A stretch of 64,000 nt of DNA from Phragmites australis. Taxonomy: Eukaryota; Streptophyta; Magnoliopsida; Poales; Poaceae. How positions within the stretch are numbered: position 1 is the first letter of the stretch; every line of letters starts with the position of its first letter. Below the pieces are notes generated by a model that ran no database searches, was not told the DNA's origin, and saw only the letters and a program-made list of their open reading frames with translations. The position numbers were made by a program, and so were the translations under genes. The stretch lies in NCBI RefSeq assembly GCF_958298935.1, contig NC_084937.1:28095568-28159567 (forward strand), read 5' to 3'. Below are positions 24,029-35,011 of this stretch, piece after piece.

Positions 24029-24720
24029 TCATGCTGTAACAATGCCTAAAAGCGAAGCCAATATGCCCCTTGAAAATAGCCTGCATGAAAGTAATATTTT
24101 TACATTTGTCAAAAACAACATCATTCTGGCATAGCTAAATAGACCAGCACAATGCAGCAACCCCAACCAAGATTTTAGGTTGAACTGAAATAAAATACTT
24201 TTCCTTGCCTTTGGGAATTTTTTTCCGTTGAACATAAACCCATTTTTTCTTTTTTTATTCAGTCCCCGAAGCTAATCTTCATACATATGAGAAATACTAT
24301 GAGGTGGGCTTAAACCTAGAGCTATTTGGACTATGTGCCATATCGCTCTTGCAAACTGGCAGTCAAGAAAGAGATGTTGAATATTCTCATTCTTATGACA
24401 GAAGCAACATTTCTGGCTGCCTTTCCAATTTATCTTAGCGAGATTATTCTTGGTTAAGATTACACCTTTATGAATGTACCGCATGAATATTTTGATCTTC
24501 AGGGGCATTTTAAGCTTCTACAACAACTTGTTTGAGAAAAGGATGTTCTGGTTAACCATAGTGTGATACATAGAGTGCACAGAAAATTGTCCATTCTTAT
24601 GTAGGTTCCATACAAATATATTACTTTCTCTCCGTAGCTGAATCCTAGCTGAAGGTACATGTGCTTGCACTACAATTTCTTTGTAAAATTACAACTTACT
24701 GTATGAAAATCTTACCCTTT
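24029..24720 (-). pseudogene. LINE (non-LTR retrotransposon) 3' coding remnant
   Basis: Read on the minus strand, 24508-24272 encodes the reverse-transcriptase-associated zinc-binding domain typical of plant L1-type LINEs. Visible are MPLKIKIFMRYIHKG, NNLAKINWKGS, CCFC, an H..C pair (QHLFLDC) and FARAIW. Recognisable flanking sequence continues upstream to about 24720 (WNLHKNGQFSV..., interrupted by a stop just before MPLK). It continues downstream, in shifted frames, to about 24029. At least one stop and one frameshift disable it. Neither a poly(A) tail nor a target duplication was identified, so this is an internal fragment. Confidence 0.8.
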
Positions 24721-25981
24721 TTTTGCTTTGCAATTGTGAAAATCACTCTTTAGGTATGTTTTGCATTAGGGCGCAGCAAAAATGCCCACTTTTTCAGAAT
24801 AGGTGATAGATTGAGCAAATGCAAGTAATTGACCAAAATTGGTGTCATCCTGCTTTTGTTACCACTCCCTGTTGTTTGTGAAAATCATCTAGTTGGCTGT
24901 CTGAACTTAAGTTGGAGTCTCCAGCTGACACCTGTCACCTTCTCCTAGTGTCCCCCTACCTAGCGTCTTTTACAACACTGGTGCGCAGCAAGGATTTGTG
25001 GTCAAAAGCTGCGCATTGCTCTTTGATCACATTTTTAAAAAAAATTGATAAAAGAATACAAATCCCCAGGTTGCTTCTTGAAATGTCATGTTCACAATTA
25101 GTGCTCTCTTTGTTTCACATTATGCATCACTACAGGATGGATTCACGCAATTGAGTTTTTTGAACTTGGACCACTATATGTAAACAAACTTCTATACTGG
25201 GCAGTCGAAAATCACATCAGTAGAATTGCGCCCAACTCAATTCATGATCAGTCTATTATTTCTTCATGGCTCTAAAGCTGATATAATTTGTTTGTTGAGC
25301 AGGAGATATGAAGCAATCAAGCTAGCTTAGAACTACTTATCAAACTTGTTAGAAGGTACAACTAGGTTCTTCCATGTATCAATCAATAGCTCTGCCCTAG
25401 GATTTGATAAACATGCTTCAGGAGCTAGATCTTCAGGAGAAAGATAAACCTGGCCACCTGGGCATTCGCCTGCTGTTATCAGACTTCCATATATTTGCTA
25501 CCGGGGCCATGTGTTCCCCTGAATTGAACTTATCTGGGTCGTGCTAAGCCTATGCTTTACTTTCGAACTTTTCTGCCCTGTCGAACCTAAGCATGGAGTT
25601 GGTATGGTATACGACAATTTCTGTCCTGTTGTTGCATATGACGATGTTCTTTTGCATTCTCGTTTCCAGTTCGCATTTTTGGAGTCGTGCAGTGCAGGTT
25701 CGTTTCTCAGAGGATGTAAAGTTGCTCTGCAAAGGAATAACATATGGCATCTGTGCCAATTTCCATGGCAAAGGTGCTCGATAGCCGGTGGTTTTTGTTG
25801 TGACTAGTAGTCTCATCTGCTCAATTCAGTGGCCATGTCGGCACGGTAAGAATGCTTCTGACAATGTCATCTCCATTCCGGATATCTGATTTTTCAGATC
25901 GTTGGTACGATCATACAGATCTCAGCTACGTCAGACCAAAGCGAACCTCTTGAATCAGCACGGTCATGTCACCATTCTCCA
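24721..25981. other. non-genic stretch
   Basis: No recognisable gene or element. Short frames at 25498-25816 overlap on both strands and show no domain. Confidence 0.4.
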
Positions 25982-26416
25982 ATGCTGAGCAGTTCTCGGC
26001 TCGGCACCACTATCGCCGCTCCCACGTTCTCCGGCTGCGCCGTCCTTGTCGTCCGCCGTGTCCTCACACGGTAACCAAGCACGCACTGTACAATCATTGC
26101 CGAGCCTAAGCCGCAAGGTACTCCGTGTAAACCGTCCCGTCCGTGCAGGCAAGAGGAAGGTGCGGTTCTTCTTGGAGCAGCCGTTGTCGACGCTGGCGAG
26201 GGCGAAGGCGCCTGCGGCGGTGTCCGACGACGCAGGGTGGAAGACGAGAGGCAAGAGAAGCCCGCGAGGAGAAGGTCGACGGCAGGGCGAATAGGAGAGC
26301 GCTGTACTCCGGGATTCTCCGCTACCGCGCCCAGACGGCAACGTCCATGGGAGCTGACACACATCCGACTACTTGCAAGCACCACTAACAACGGCCATGC
26401 ACTCTACGCTTGATGG
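25982..26416 (+). CDS. weak candidate small gene, unrecognised
   Basis: A GC-rich island with a possible two-exon frame. ATG at 25982 begins MLSSSRLGTTIAAPTFSG, followed by a GTAACC donor at 26071 and a GTGCAG acceptor ending at 26148, continuing to a TGA near 26416. A competing frame across the same bases reads GKRKVRFFLEQPLSTLARAK and another later reads RRALYSGILRYRAQ. Both look more protein-like than the spliced frame, which hints at a frameshifted relic. I do not recognise the product. It may be a decayed gene or GC-rich non-coding DNA. Confidence 0.2.
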
Positions 26417-26589
26417 CCATGGCCTGTTTCCTTTTGCAGCGCGTGTGGTCCATGGCGACGTAAACTTGGTGTGATGAAATCGTCTTTCTGCACCTCACGT
26501 TGTGGTATCGGCATCTCAAAGGATTGTGATGGGAGTTCATATATCAGACAATGTACAAGAAGTAGGGAGGCATAGGTCGAGACTGTCCT

Positions 26590-28303
26590 TTCTTCGCTGC
26601 CGACGTATCACCTGACAATCTTTCCATTAAACAAGTGGCTTTCCAAACGAATTGATCGAATTCGCCGGAAAAAGTTAGCGGTGATCATTGCCTTGTCAAT
26701 TGGCCTACAATTTGCAGGCCGAGGAATCTGGATGGCTTGGGAATTTCTGATTTGCAGAAATTTGTGAGGGCTCTGAGAGTAAGGTGGCTATGGTTTGAGT
26801 GGAATCAAGATGAGCGGCCTTGGCTTGGCATGAAGATCCCGTGTGACAATGCAGATAGGGACCTCTTCCACACCTCCATGGTAGTGGTGTTGGGGGATGG
26901 CAAGAAAGCTTTGTTCAGACAATCCAGCTGGATACGAGGACAAGCGTCAAAAAACATAGCCCTGACTCTTTATGCAAAAACTAAGAGGAAAAATGAAACA
27001 GTGATCACTGCTCTTACAAACCAGCGTTAGATCCCCGGCGCTCCCCCCCGGGGCGCTCTTCATTTCCTCTGCAAATGGATGAGTGTGGGTCCCGTTTCTG
27101 AAAAAAAAAAAAGATCAAAAACTTATGGCAAATCACTACTCAACAGGAGCTCGAGGAGCTAGTCACTTTATGGGAAGGATCTAAGGGACATCACTGTTAG
27201 CCAAAAAATTTCGAACGCCCATACACTAGCAATGAACAACCGATGGAGAATACTTCACAAAGAGTGCCTACACCATATAGTTTGCCGCGCAGTGAAGAAA
27301 CCTGCCATGTTGTCGATTTGGAAGGCTAAGACTGGGCCCAAGTTCTTCGCATGCGTGCTCTTTCAACACAAAATTCTAATAGCGAATAACTTGGCAAAGA
27401 GAGGTTGGCCTCATGACCAGGTCTGCAAGCTTTGTTGGTATGAATTTGAAATCCCCACACTTATAAAAAACTGTAATTTTACAAAAGACGTATGGAGTGA
27501 GCTATCTAGCAGATTCAACCTTGTTTTCATGCTGAATTTAGATGAGGGCAACTTAATTAATAGGTGGTGGAAGGTGGCACAAAAGATCTTTGCTCACCGA
27601 GCTTGAAGGAAGTTCGATGGGCTAGTTCTATACTTTGGTGGAACATTAGGGAAAAAGTGAACCGTAGAAACTTTCAAAACAAGGAGTTGCCACCCATCCA
27701 AGTCATAATCAAAGATAAGGAGGATTTCGACCAACAGAATCTCATGTTTGCTTTTGCTTAAACTTATCATTTTCTTGTTAGTCTTATCCTAATTTTGTTG
27801 GAGGAGCGTAGTTGCCTATCTCTACGACAACAGTGTGGCTGACGAGTCGTGGTGCACATGTTGTTTATTTTTTACTCTCTGTTACTCATTAAAAAACAAA
27901 CTACACAATTGAAAGAGGTTGACGTGGAAACAAAAGGACTGGTTACCAACTCTTACGGCCCATGGGTCACAGCCTGTATGAATCCCAACTTGGCATGTTT
28001 TAGCCTTTTTGGATGTACCAATTGAGATATCTGTGTCGGCCTGGTCCAGTCCAGTCGCATTCTCTCTTAACGCTCTGATAGAAGTCTTTTTTTCGACACT
28101 GCCTCCCCTAGTCAAATGGCTTCTTGCTTGTTGATCTGGGCTTGCTCAGTTCTTGCTCCGGCTGAGGCCATAAGAGTGGAGGATGAATGCGAGGAGGACT
28201 TTGTTGTTTCTCTTCTGTATTTTCTTTCATTTTCAGAGTGCTGAATGCAATTTGGGGATGCACTGTGCTGTCTTTTTAATATAATACTATCCCCCTAAAA
28301 AAA
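26590..28303 (+). pseudogene. LINE (L1-type) 3' remnant with poly(A) end
   Basis: From about 26625 the sequence is recognisable as the reverse-transcriptase C-terminal region of a plant LINE: WLSKRIDRIRRK, then in another frame GISDLQKFVRALRVRWLWF at 26740. The zinc-binding region lies at 27232-27606 (KTGPKFFACVLFQHKIL, CKLC, C...W). Several frameshifts and stops break it, and the His of the second zinc pair is lost. After 27760 a non-coding 3' tail runs to an A-run at 28295-28303, as expected for a LINE end. The 5' part of the element is missing (5' truncation is usual). Orientation is opposite to the 24 kb remnant. Confidence 0.8.
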
Positions 28304-28451
28304 AATGGTGTCTGGTGAATCTGTATCTCTCTCTATCAGGTTGCCGTCAGGTGATGGATCAAAGATCGATGAGCAGTGCCTGACAATGACAAGCGAGCGA
28401 CCAGAAGCATTTGGCTTCGTACGAGCAGTACTCCTTGGACCTCCTTATCTT
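28304..28451. other. pre-insertion flank of the copia-type element, left side
   Basis: Together with 30043 onwards this is the sequence into which the copia-type element inserted. An open frame runs through it on both strands but matches nothing I recognise. Confidence 0.3.
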
Positions 28452-28456
28452 GTTTG

Positions 28457-28792
28457 TGTTGGCCTTTTCACCGAATCGAACAACCATAAAAAATACAAAC
28501 AAAAAAACGACAAAAATTTTCTCAACACACGCTGCTACTTTATTTTTCCCCACACTTTATAATTTACAGACACAACTCTTTTTTTTTTCACGGCACCTCT
28601 CTCTTCTCCAGGGCATATTATAGGGTGCCCCCCTCCCTTCATTATATAGGGATTAAATACTAGACTCATAATCATACTCCGATGCAATTTTATTTCTACT
28701 AGAACTCTAATCTTACTCCAACTCTCTATTTTAATATGGACTCTCCTATATGCCAAACTAAACCTACCATAAAATAAGATTAATTTCCAACA
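28457..28792 (-). repeat. 3' LTR of the copia-type element
   Basis: 336 bp. It begins TGTTGGAAATTAATCTTA on the minus strand and ends ...CCAACA, thus TG...CA. Clear partner of 29695-30037 with scattered substitutions and small indels. Confidence 0.88.
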
Positions 28793-28804
28793 CTCCCCCT
28801 TAAT
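28793..28804 (-). other. polypurine tract of the copia-type element
   Basis: Minus strand TTAAGGGGGAG immediately precedes the 3' LTR start, the expected priming site for plus-strand DNA synthesis. Confidence 0.8.
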
Positions 28805-29020
28805 CTTATTTTCTTCACACTCGATTCAGGATGACAAACACTTCTTCACTTGCACTTAGTTTAAAATGGCAAGCACACTCCTGCCTGCCTCACTGCACAC
28901 TTAATTTAGGATGATGAACACTGCTTCAACCTAGGATGAAAAGCATACATCTTTCACCCTACACTTGTTTTAGGATGACGAACACTACTTCATCATCCGA
29001 GGATAGAGAGAATACCTCTT

Positions 29021-29663
29021 TCACCCTGCACTCACCACACACCACTTTAGACATGTATGGGCACTACATGCATGACCACACCTCAACACAAGAATACAAA
29101 AGAGCTGTCTCATACATAAGTAGCCCCTACTCATTATCTTTTCTTTTTTTTTCTCTTTGTCAGGACACTCATTAGAAAAATGCCCAAACTTCTGACAATT
29201 GTAGCACTGTATCTTTTGACTTATCAAATTTCTTCTTGCGACCACCGGCCTTTGCTCCTCTTGCTTTCCACTCGGCCTTTGTTAGCAGGAGATGTTCACC
29301 ACCTTCATTAGCACCTGCATAACCACGTAGTCGCTCCTCATGTGCTTTTAGTCGACCGATTAGTTCCTCCACAGTCATGGTCTTTAAATCATAAAATTGC
29401 TCAATGGTAGAAGCAATATGAAGAAACTTCGAAGATAGGGTCCGAAGAATTTTATTGACAACATAGCTATTCTTCACCTTGTCACCGAGTCCACATAATT
29501 TGGCGATGATGGCCGTGACACGTGTGGCAAAAACATCAATTGAGTCCCCTATTGATCTCCACTTCCGTATGAGTCGTGCCTGGCCTCGTGAGCCGCACCA
29601 CGCAGCTACGCTGCGCTCACGCCACACACCCGCGACGCAGCACCGGCCTCCAGATCTCATCAA
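29021..29663 (-). pseudogene. copia gag fragment with CCHC zinc knuckle
   Basis: On the minus strand 29663-29172 reads as the middle of a copia Gag (UBN2-type region): GDSIDVFATRVTAIIAKL, LGDKVKN, KILRTLSSKFLHI, MTVEELIGRLKAHEER. In a shifted frame at 29245-29150 comes the zinc knuckle CYNCQKFGHFSNEC (CX2CX4HX4C). The first 30 or so residues of the open frame are unlike Gag, so the N-terminus was replaced or deleted. At least one frameshift separates the core from the knuckle. Not functional as it stands. Confidence 0.85.
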
Positions 29664-29679
29664 CTTCTACATCTTGACA

Positions 29680-29692
29680 GGCTATGATACTA
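29680..29692 (-). other. primer-binding site of the copia-type element
   Basis: Minus strand TAGTATCATAGCC starts two bases inside the 5' LTR. It matches the usual TGGTATCAGAGCC initiator-Met tRNA site with two changes. Confidence 0.75.
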
Positions 29693-29694
29693 AT

Positions 29695-30037
29695 TATTGG
29701 CTTTTTCACCAGGATCGAACAACTACGAAGAACACAAATACACAAAAGAACGACGAGATTTTTCTCTCCACACACTGCTACTTTATTTCTCACGCACGCA
29801 CACTTAATAATTCACGAACACGACTCTTTTTTTCACGACACCTGTCGCTTCTCCGGGGCACATTATAGGGTGCCCCGCTTCCTTCATTATATAGGAACCA
29901 AATACTAAACTCCTAATCCTACTTCGATGCAATCCTATTCCTACTAAGACTTTAATCCTACTGTAACTCTCTACTTTGATATAGACTCTTCTACATATCA
30001 AACTAAATTTATCATAAAACAAGATTAATTTTCAACA
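29695..30037 (-). repeat. 5' LTR of the copia-type element
   Basis: 343 bp, beginning TGTTGAAAATTAATCTTG on the minus strand. The other end reads ...CCAATA rather than ...CCAACA, so the terminal CA has mutated. Confidence 0.88.
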
Positions 30038-30042
30038 GTTTG

Positions 30043-30959
30043 TACCTGGCACAACTCCTCGGAGCAAAGCAAAGAAAAGCTCCATGGCCATAGACTGATC
30101 TTGACGCTGTGCTGGAGTCATCAGTGTCGAAGAATAGCAGATCTTAGGGCTTCAGATTTCATACGTACAGACAGCACCGAGCCACTGAACAACGAGCTTT
30201 TCTCACGAGCCAGGACATGCTCCAAGACCCCTCCCGTGATCCTCGAGAGATCCATCGATCGATCAGATCACGGAAGAGTCGAACACCGATGTCCCCGTCG
30301 ATTCGCCGCCTGGACCGGAACCCACGTTGACTGTTTCTGTTCATTCCCGGGCTTTTCCTGGTCGAAGAAACCATCCACGCCTGTCCGAAAGGATGACGAC
30401 GTCCATCCGCCCCAAACAGAACAAGCTCCTTCCCTGAATCTTCAGACAGTAATACAGCATACCAGCAGCAATAAATTAAAATCAGCGTGCAAATTGTACT
30501 ACATGCTGGCTGCTGCATATATATACACACACGACATGTATCTAGCTACCCATGCATAGTTCAGTGGAGAAGGCTAAGTACTGCTGGTATGAAAAAAGGC
30601 TACAGCAAAAGTGCCACTGCGAGCAGCATGATGGAGCAGCAGGGCCCACTATCAGTTGCAGAGACACCACTCGATAGATGCAGGCATATCGTTTTTAGCC
30701 TTGACATTAAAAAGGTAGCGATTAATTCTCATATCTATATGATATATTTATTTCTCTCGATTTTTTCTACCTTCAACTAATAGCACATAATCTACAAATA
30801 CATCACACTCCTTCAAATAGAACTCAATTTTCCAATAACTCTTAATATATGCATAAACGTTATGTTATAGACTTACAACGATATCTATTTAAGAGTGAAA
30901 TCGAACTATATAGAACAGAGGGAGTAGTAGTTAGCAAGCTGCCGGCAGCGGCGTAGAGT
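30043..30959. other. non-genic stretch right of the copia-type element
   Basis: A moderately GC-rich block at 30100-30440 has open frames on both strands (152 aa plus, 123 aa minus) without a known domain. From 30700 it is AT-rich and ends in ACAGAGGGAGTAG near 30928, which looks like a Stowaway right terminus. I could not find its left partner. Confidence 0.35.
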
Positions 30960-31986
30960 AACATCGCACGCAACTCCGGCAGCCAGCTGCATGCACGGTG
31001 CCCTGTGGCATAATTATGACTAACCAAAATTGATAAAAATGGAGTTGACATAGTTCTGTAAAATCTAGAAAAAATTGCATTAACTAGATGATCCAGTGTG
31101 ATAATTTGTACATACCGAATGATCCGATAAGTACTTGAAGATATCACCAGAGTATTTAACAGAGATGCTAAAAATGGGCGTCTAAGGCGGTCTACTCACT
31201 GGAAGGTCTGGTGTCGAGAGGTTTTTAACACCAGAGTATTTAACAGAGATGCAAGTTTTTGGTACTAGAGCTGGCCTACATACCGGATGGTCCGGTGTGA
31301 ACATCAGAAGAACATTGGAATGTTTAACAAAGAAGTACAAAATCATGGTCTGGTGATGTTTTGCTGACGAGATGGTCCGGTGTTGAGCCCAGTGAACGCC
31401 GAAGCTTTTTTCAGAGGGAGTCTAGAGTCCGGATGAGTTGTACACACTTGATGATCTGGTGCTTGTACTGGTGTGAGCGCTGAATTATTCAGTGTTCACT
31501 TTTTTGTGAGATGCACTGTTTTTGTAGGATTTTGATTTGAACTAACTTGCGATAAGTTTACATAGTGTTTGGAGATATATTTCTATTTATGTCATGATGT
31601 GTAGGTGATGGATGCAACTTGACGGTCGACGGTGGGATGATTAAGACCAAACAGGGTGCTTGGTGCCAGACGATCGAGCAGACCGAAGAGAGTCAAGGGT
31701 GATCCTAGCTATACACATGGAGGTCAAATAAAGTCTAGAAGGAATGATGAAGACGACGTGTTGATGAAGTCAAGCGAATGGGATGCTGGTGTAAGTGATA
31801 AGATGACCTAAAGGATCGGGAGCGGGAGAGATCACAAGATGGAGTACATGCACCAATATCAGGATACTTGTTTAAGATCAAAATAAGCAGATGTGAGTCA
31901 CGCTTTTAGAAACGTACGAGATGGTTTCATAGTTTGATCCCAAACCGTGGAATGATAAAGTGCATGTGGCAACATCGCACGCAACT
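30960..31986. repeat. LTR-like repeat, copy 1, flanked by 16 bp direct repeats
   Basis: The segment 31010-31972 is shared with 37285-37798 (CATGACTAACCAAAATTGAT onward). It contains many short variants of GGTCCGGTGTG and the block ACCAGAGTATTTAACAGAGA twice. It is bracketed by perfect copies of AACATCGCACGCAACT at 30960-30975 and 31971-31986. The internal part 31295-31750 is absent from the second copy. This style is typical of copia LTRs in grasses. No coding sequence is present. Confidence 0.7.
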
Positions 31987-34150
31987 TACTAGCTGCAGCT
32001 AGCATGGCACGGGGGCGGCCAACGGGGGAGAGAAAGGTGGGCGGCATGGAACTATGGAAGAAGGAAGGGGGGGCCGGCCCGGCCGGCCATATCCGCGCAG
32101 TGTTGACGACGTCAGGTGACGGGTCTGGCGGCCTTTGTTGATTCCGCACTCATCAGGGCCATGCCGAGGTCTGTAGCAGTACGTGTTGCTGGCCGATTCC
32201 TCGCCTCTCGTTCGCCGCTCTGCTCGATGCCTCCGGCCATGCCGTGCCTGATATGGTATCACCAGCCGCGCAGATCGGTGTGCTCTTGCAGGGTCCATGA
32301 ACAGTTCTGCTGCATTGATGGTTAGGCTTTGGTTCGGTTTCCAGATCGGGTTTTGTTCTAGTTCATCTTGAATGGCTACGAAGAGTCCATGAACTTCGAA
32401 GCACATATGCTCTGTTCCCAGCGGGTGCATACCCTGTCCAAATATAATTCGTCTTAAACAACGCCATGTTCAAACGTACATCGTAAGCTATACAAATTAA
32501 ACCGGTGTCAAAGGAGAGGTTTCGTTTTCTTCGCTGTCCAAAACGACAGAAAACTGAGACCCATATGGGCAGAAAACTCCACTACGAACGTAGCACGTCC
32601 AACGCTGCACCTAAGGGGAGTTTTCTATGCATTCGGTCCATCGCAAGAAAGGCAAAAGGCTTTTCGAGTCAACGATAGGCAACTTATCAAGACACGAAAA
32701 TCCGAAGGGTGATAGCATACCTGATAAGATATAGCACCGGGAAGGAATCAGACGAGCAATCAGCAATAGTTGGTGAACTCTAGCTATTAGCTTTTATTTT
32801 ATAAACATAAAAAAAAAAGCGAGTGAAGATAAAAGATAAGAGCTAACGGCTAGTTTTTATTTTACAGATATGAAGAATTTTTTTAAAGAGCCATAGTCTC
32901 ATTTTAGCACGTCTCTCTTTTACTTATATATGAAGAATTAGGAACAATAAAGATCTGTATAAATTAAAGAAAAAGTATGTTTTAATGGCTGAAGCTTGGA
33001 GCTGGCCGAAGGGGCCAGGTGTGTCAAACTTTGCCGCCGAGTGATCAACTTGACAGCAGCATCTGAAAAGGGGGACACCTGAGTGACATGTGCACGAGAC
33101 TGATAACATCGCTGGCTTCCGTCGCCGAATTCAATCGTGCCATCTGCTTGCTGCAGTAGTGCTATCTGGTCTGTCAGTTCCTTCGTTTCGGTACAGGTGT
33201 TTAGGATACCAGAAAATTTTGCACACATCATCATGAGACACAAGTCACATGAATACTGTGCAAAAATAATAACAGAATTTTTTTTTTTGCAACAACAATG
33301 CATATGATATTGCGTGTCAGTCCGTCGGTTTGCTACTTTGTTTCTTCTCCATTCTAGCTATCTACGATGCTACCGTTATAATTACGAGGATGTTAGAGTA
33401 TTTTTAGTAGTTAGGATGGACCATGGTAGATCTGTAGTTAGAATAAATTATAATGAGACTTTTGAGCTGTATGAATATAGTATAGAGGTTTGAAGGACAA
33501 GAAACCTTCCTAATACATATGATAATAAATAATTACAAATCCTCACTACAAAATATACGCTAACACTGTATATAAATGACGACGGAGTATCATGCTTTGG
33601 AGTAAAAAATGTACGCGGGTGATTGATAAAAACATGGACAAGTTAAGTGACATTGTTTGCACGTATGGACAAGATCAGGCTGCGTGGTTGTACGGTGCAA
33701 GGTTGTAAACCTGTTTTCCATTGTTTTAAAAAAGGCGCTGATATTATGAGGTATATGTTTTTTTCTTTATTTTTAAGTAACAGCTAGCCACCTAATAGCT
33801 TATAATCTTTTTTTCAACCTCCAGACTCTCGTCCACCTCTCACAATATTTCTTCAACTGATGCCACTTCGCTCCCTCGCATCCCTCCCACCTCTAGTGGC
33901 GGCCTCGCCGCTAGATTCACTGCTATCACTCATTTCTCACAAACAACTTGTTTTCATGCTTCTCCACCTTACCCTACCTCACCGATCGTCTTTCACAGTC
34001 CATAGTTGGTGGAACCATCACACCTATCTCCTCCGTCGGTTTAACCTGTCTTCTCCGAAGCTGATTCTAAACCCAAAAACTCGCCTTCCCAAACTCGTTG
34101 TCTGAGAATCCGTCATCACTGAAATTTAGAAGGTTTGTTAAAAAAAATGT
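31987..34150. other. non-genic stretch upstream of HOX6
   Basis: No recognised gene. GC-rich at 32000-32300 with shadow frames. A minus-strand frame at 33303-32938 contains a coiled-coil-like TETKELTDQIALLQQ stretch but no domain and no clear exon borders. A pyrimidine-rich frame at 33860-34105 is unrecognised. Confidence 0.35.
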
Positions 34151-35011
34151 ACCAAGTGGTTAACTCCTGGGCAGCAAAGAAGCGAGATCGGTTTCGCAGA
34201 AGAAACAGCGGCTAGCGCCCGCCGAATCGAACCGTGGTCGGCGCGGCGTCTTGGCGTCTTGCCGAATCAAATCCTGCGCACCGCGGCCGCCGCCGCCATG
34301 CCCCCGCGCAGTCACACGCGCCGCCGTGCCACCGCCACGGCACCACGCGCGCGCGCCCGGAGGGCTGGGCGGCACGTAGAAGCAAGCCTGGCAGGATGGC
34401 ACGGAGACGCGAACGCGACGCCACTGCCCACCCGACACGTCCGCTGCCCCCCTGCATTTCACTTCCCAACCAACCAATCCAGCCGCCCCGCGCACGCAAC
34501 GCCGAAACGCGGCGCCACACGGAGCATTTTTAATACGTTATCCCGCCCCGGCCCCCGGCCCGTCCGCGCGTTCGCTAGTCTCTCCCGCACCAACCGTTCG
34601 ACCGAGCCGCGCGCTCCTCCTTGCGGCGCTGGCAAAGGTGGCACGCGCTGGCTCTGGCTCTGGCTCTGGCTGGAGAAAAGAGAGGGGGAGAGGGATCGGG
34701 AGCGAATTTTCTGCCTCTGCCCCGCGACAGCGACGCGGGCGGGGCCGAGCGGCACAGCGCGGCTCGCTAGCAAGAGAGACTCGGGGGAGAGGAACAGGCC
34801 GCGCGAGCACGCCACCGCGCTCCATTGGCCACGCCGTTGCCATCACGCCGATTAAACTACTCGATCGCCCAGCAAGCTAGCTTGCTTCTCGCATGCGATC
34901 GGGCTCCCTCCATTCCTCCACTTCCCCAGCAGGCAAGGCTGGCTGGTTCAGCGAGCTAGGCGGGACTTATCTCTGGCTGAGGGAGTGAGCCGGCGACCGA
35001 GAGGTCTGGCC
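34151..35011 (+). promoter_or_regulatory. GC-rich upstream region and 5' leader of HOX6
   Basis: Strongly GC-rich with open frames in nearly every phase, which is compositional. It contains a TGGCTC microsatellite at about 34648-34673 and a TTTTTAATACG stretch at 34527. I cannot assign a TATA box or transcription start. The leader probably occupies the last few hundred bases before the ATG at 35012. Confidence 0.4.
34648..34673. repeat. TGGCTC microsatellite
   Basis: About four units of TGGCTC in the HOX6 upstream region. Length variation between accessions would be expected. Confidence 0.85.

Larger units (their letters stand above)
28457..30037 (-). mobile_element. short Ty1/copia-type element lacking pol, with TSD
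   Basis: A complete non-autonomous element in minus orientation. The two LTRs (28457-28792 and 29695-30037) are direct repeats. The target-site duplication GTTTG is present at 28452-28456 and 30038-30042. A primer-binding site resembling the initiator-Met type follows the 5' LTR (minus strand TAGTATCATAGCC, 29692-29680). A polypurine tract (AAGGGGGAG on the minus strand) abuts the 3' LTR. Between them only a gag fragment remains; protease, integrase and reverse transcriptase are absent. It would need proteins from a related full-length copia element to move. Confidence 0.9.

Noticed and set aside
30101..30559. 152 aa plus-strand frame, possible gene disrupted by the copia-type insertion
   Set aside because: No recognisable domain, and an equally long frame on the opposite strand; not supported.
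32938..33303. Kinesin or coiled-coil gene fragment on the minus strand
   Set aside because: A 15-residue coiled-coil-like stretch is too little to assign; there are no motor motifs and no convincing exon borders.
34160..34880. Several 80-198 aa open frames on both strands upstream of HOX6
   Set aside because: They overlap in nearly every phase in very GC-rich DNA, have no domain and are best explained by composition of a grass promoter and leader.
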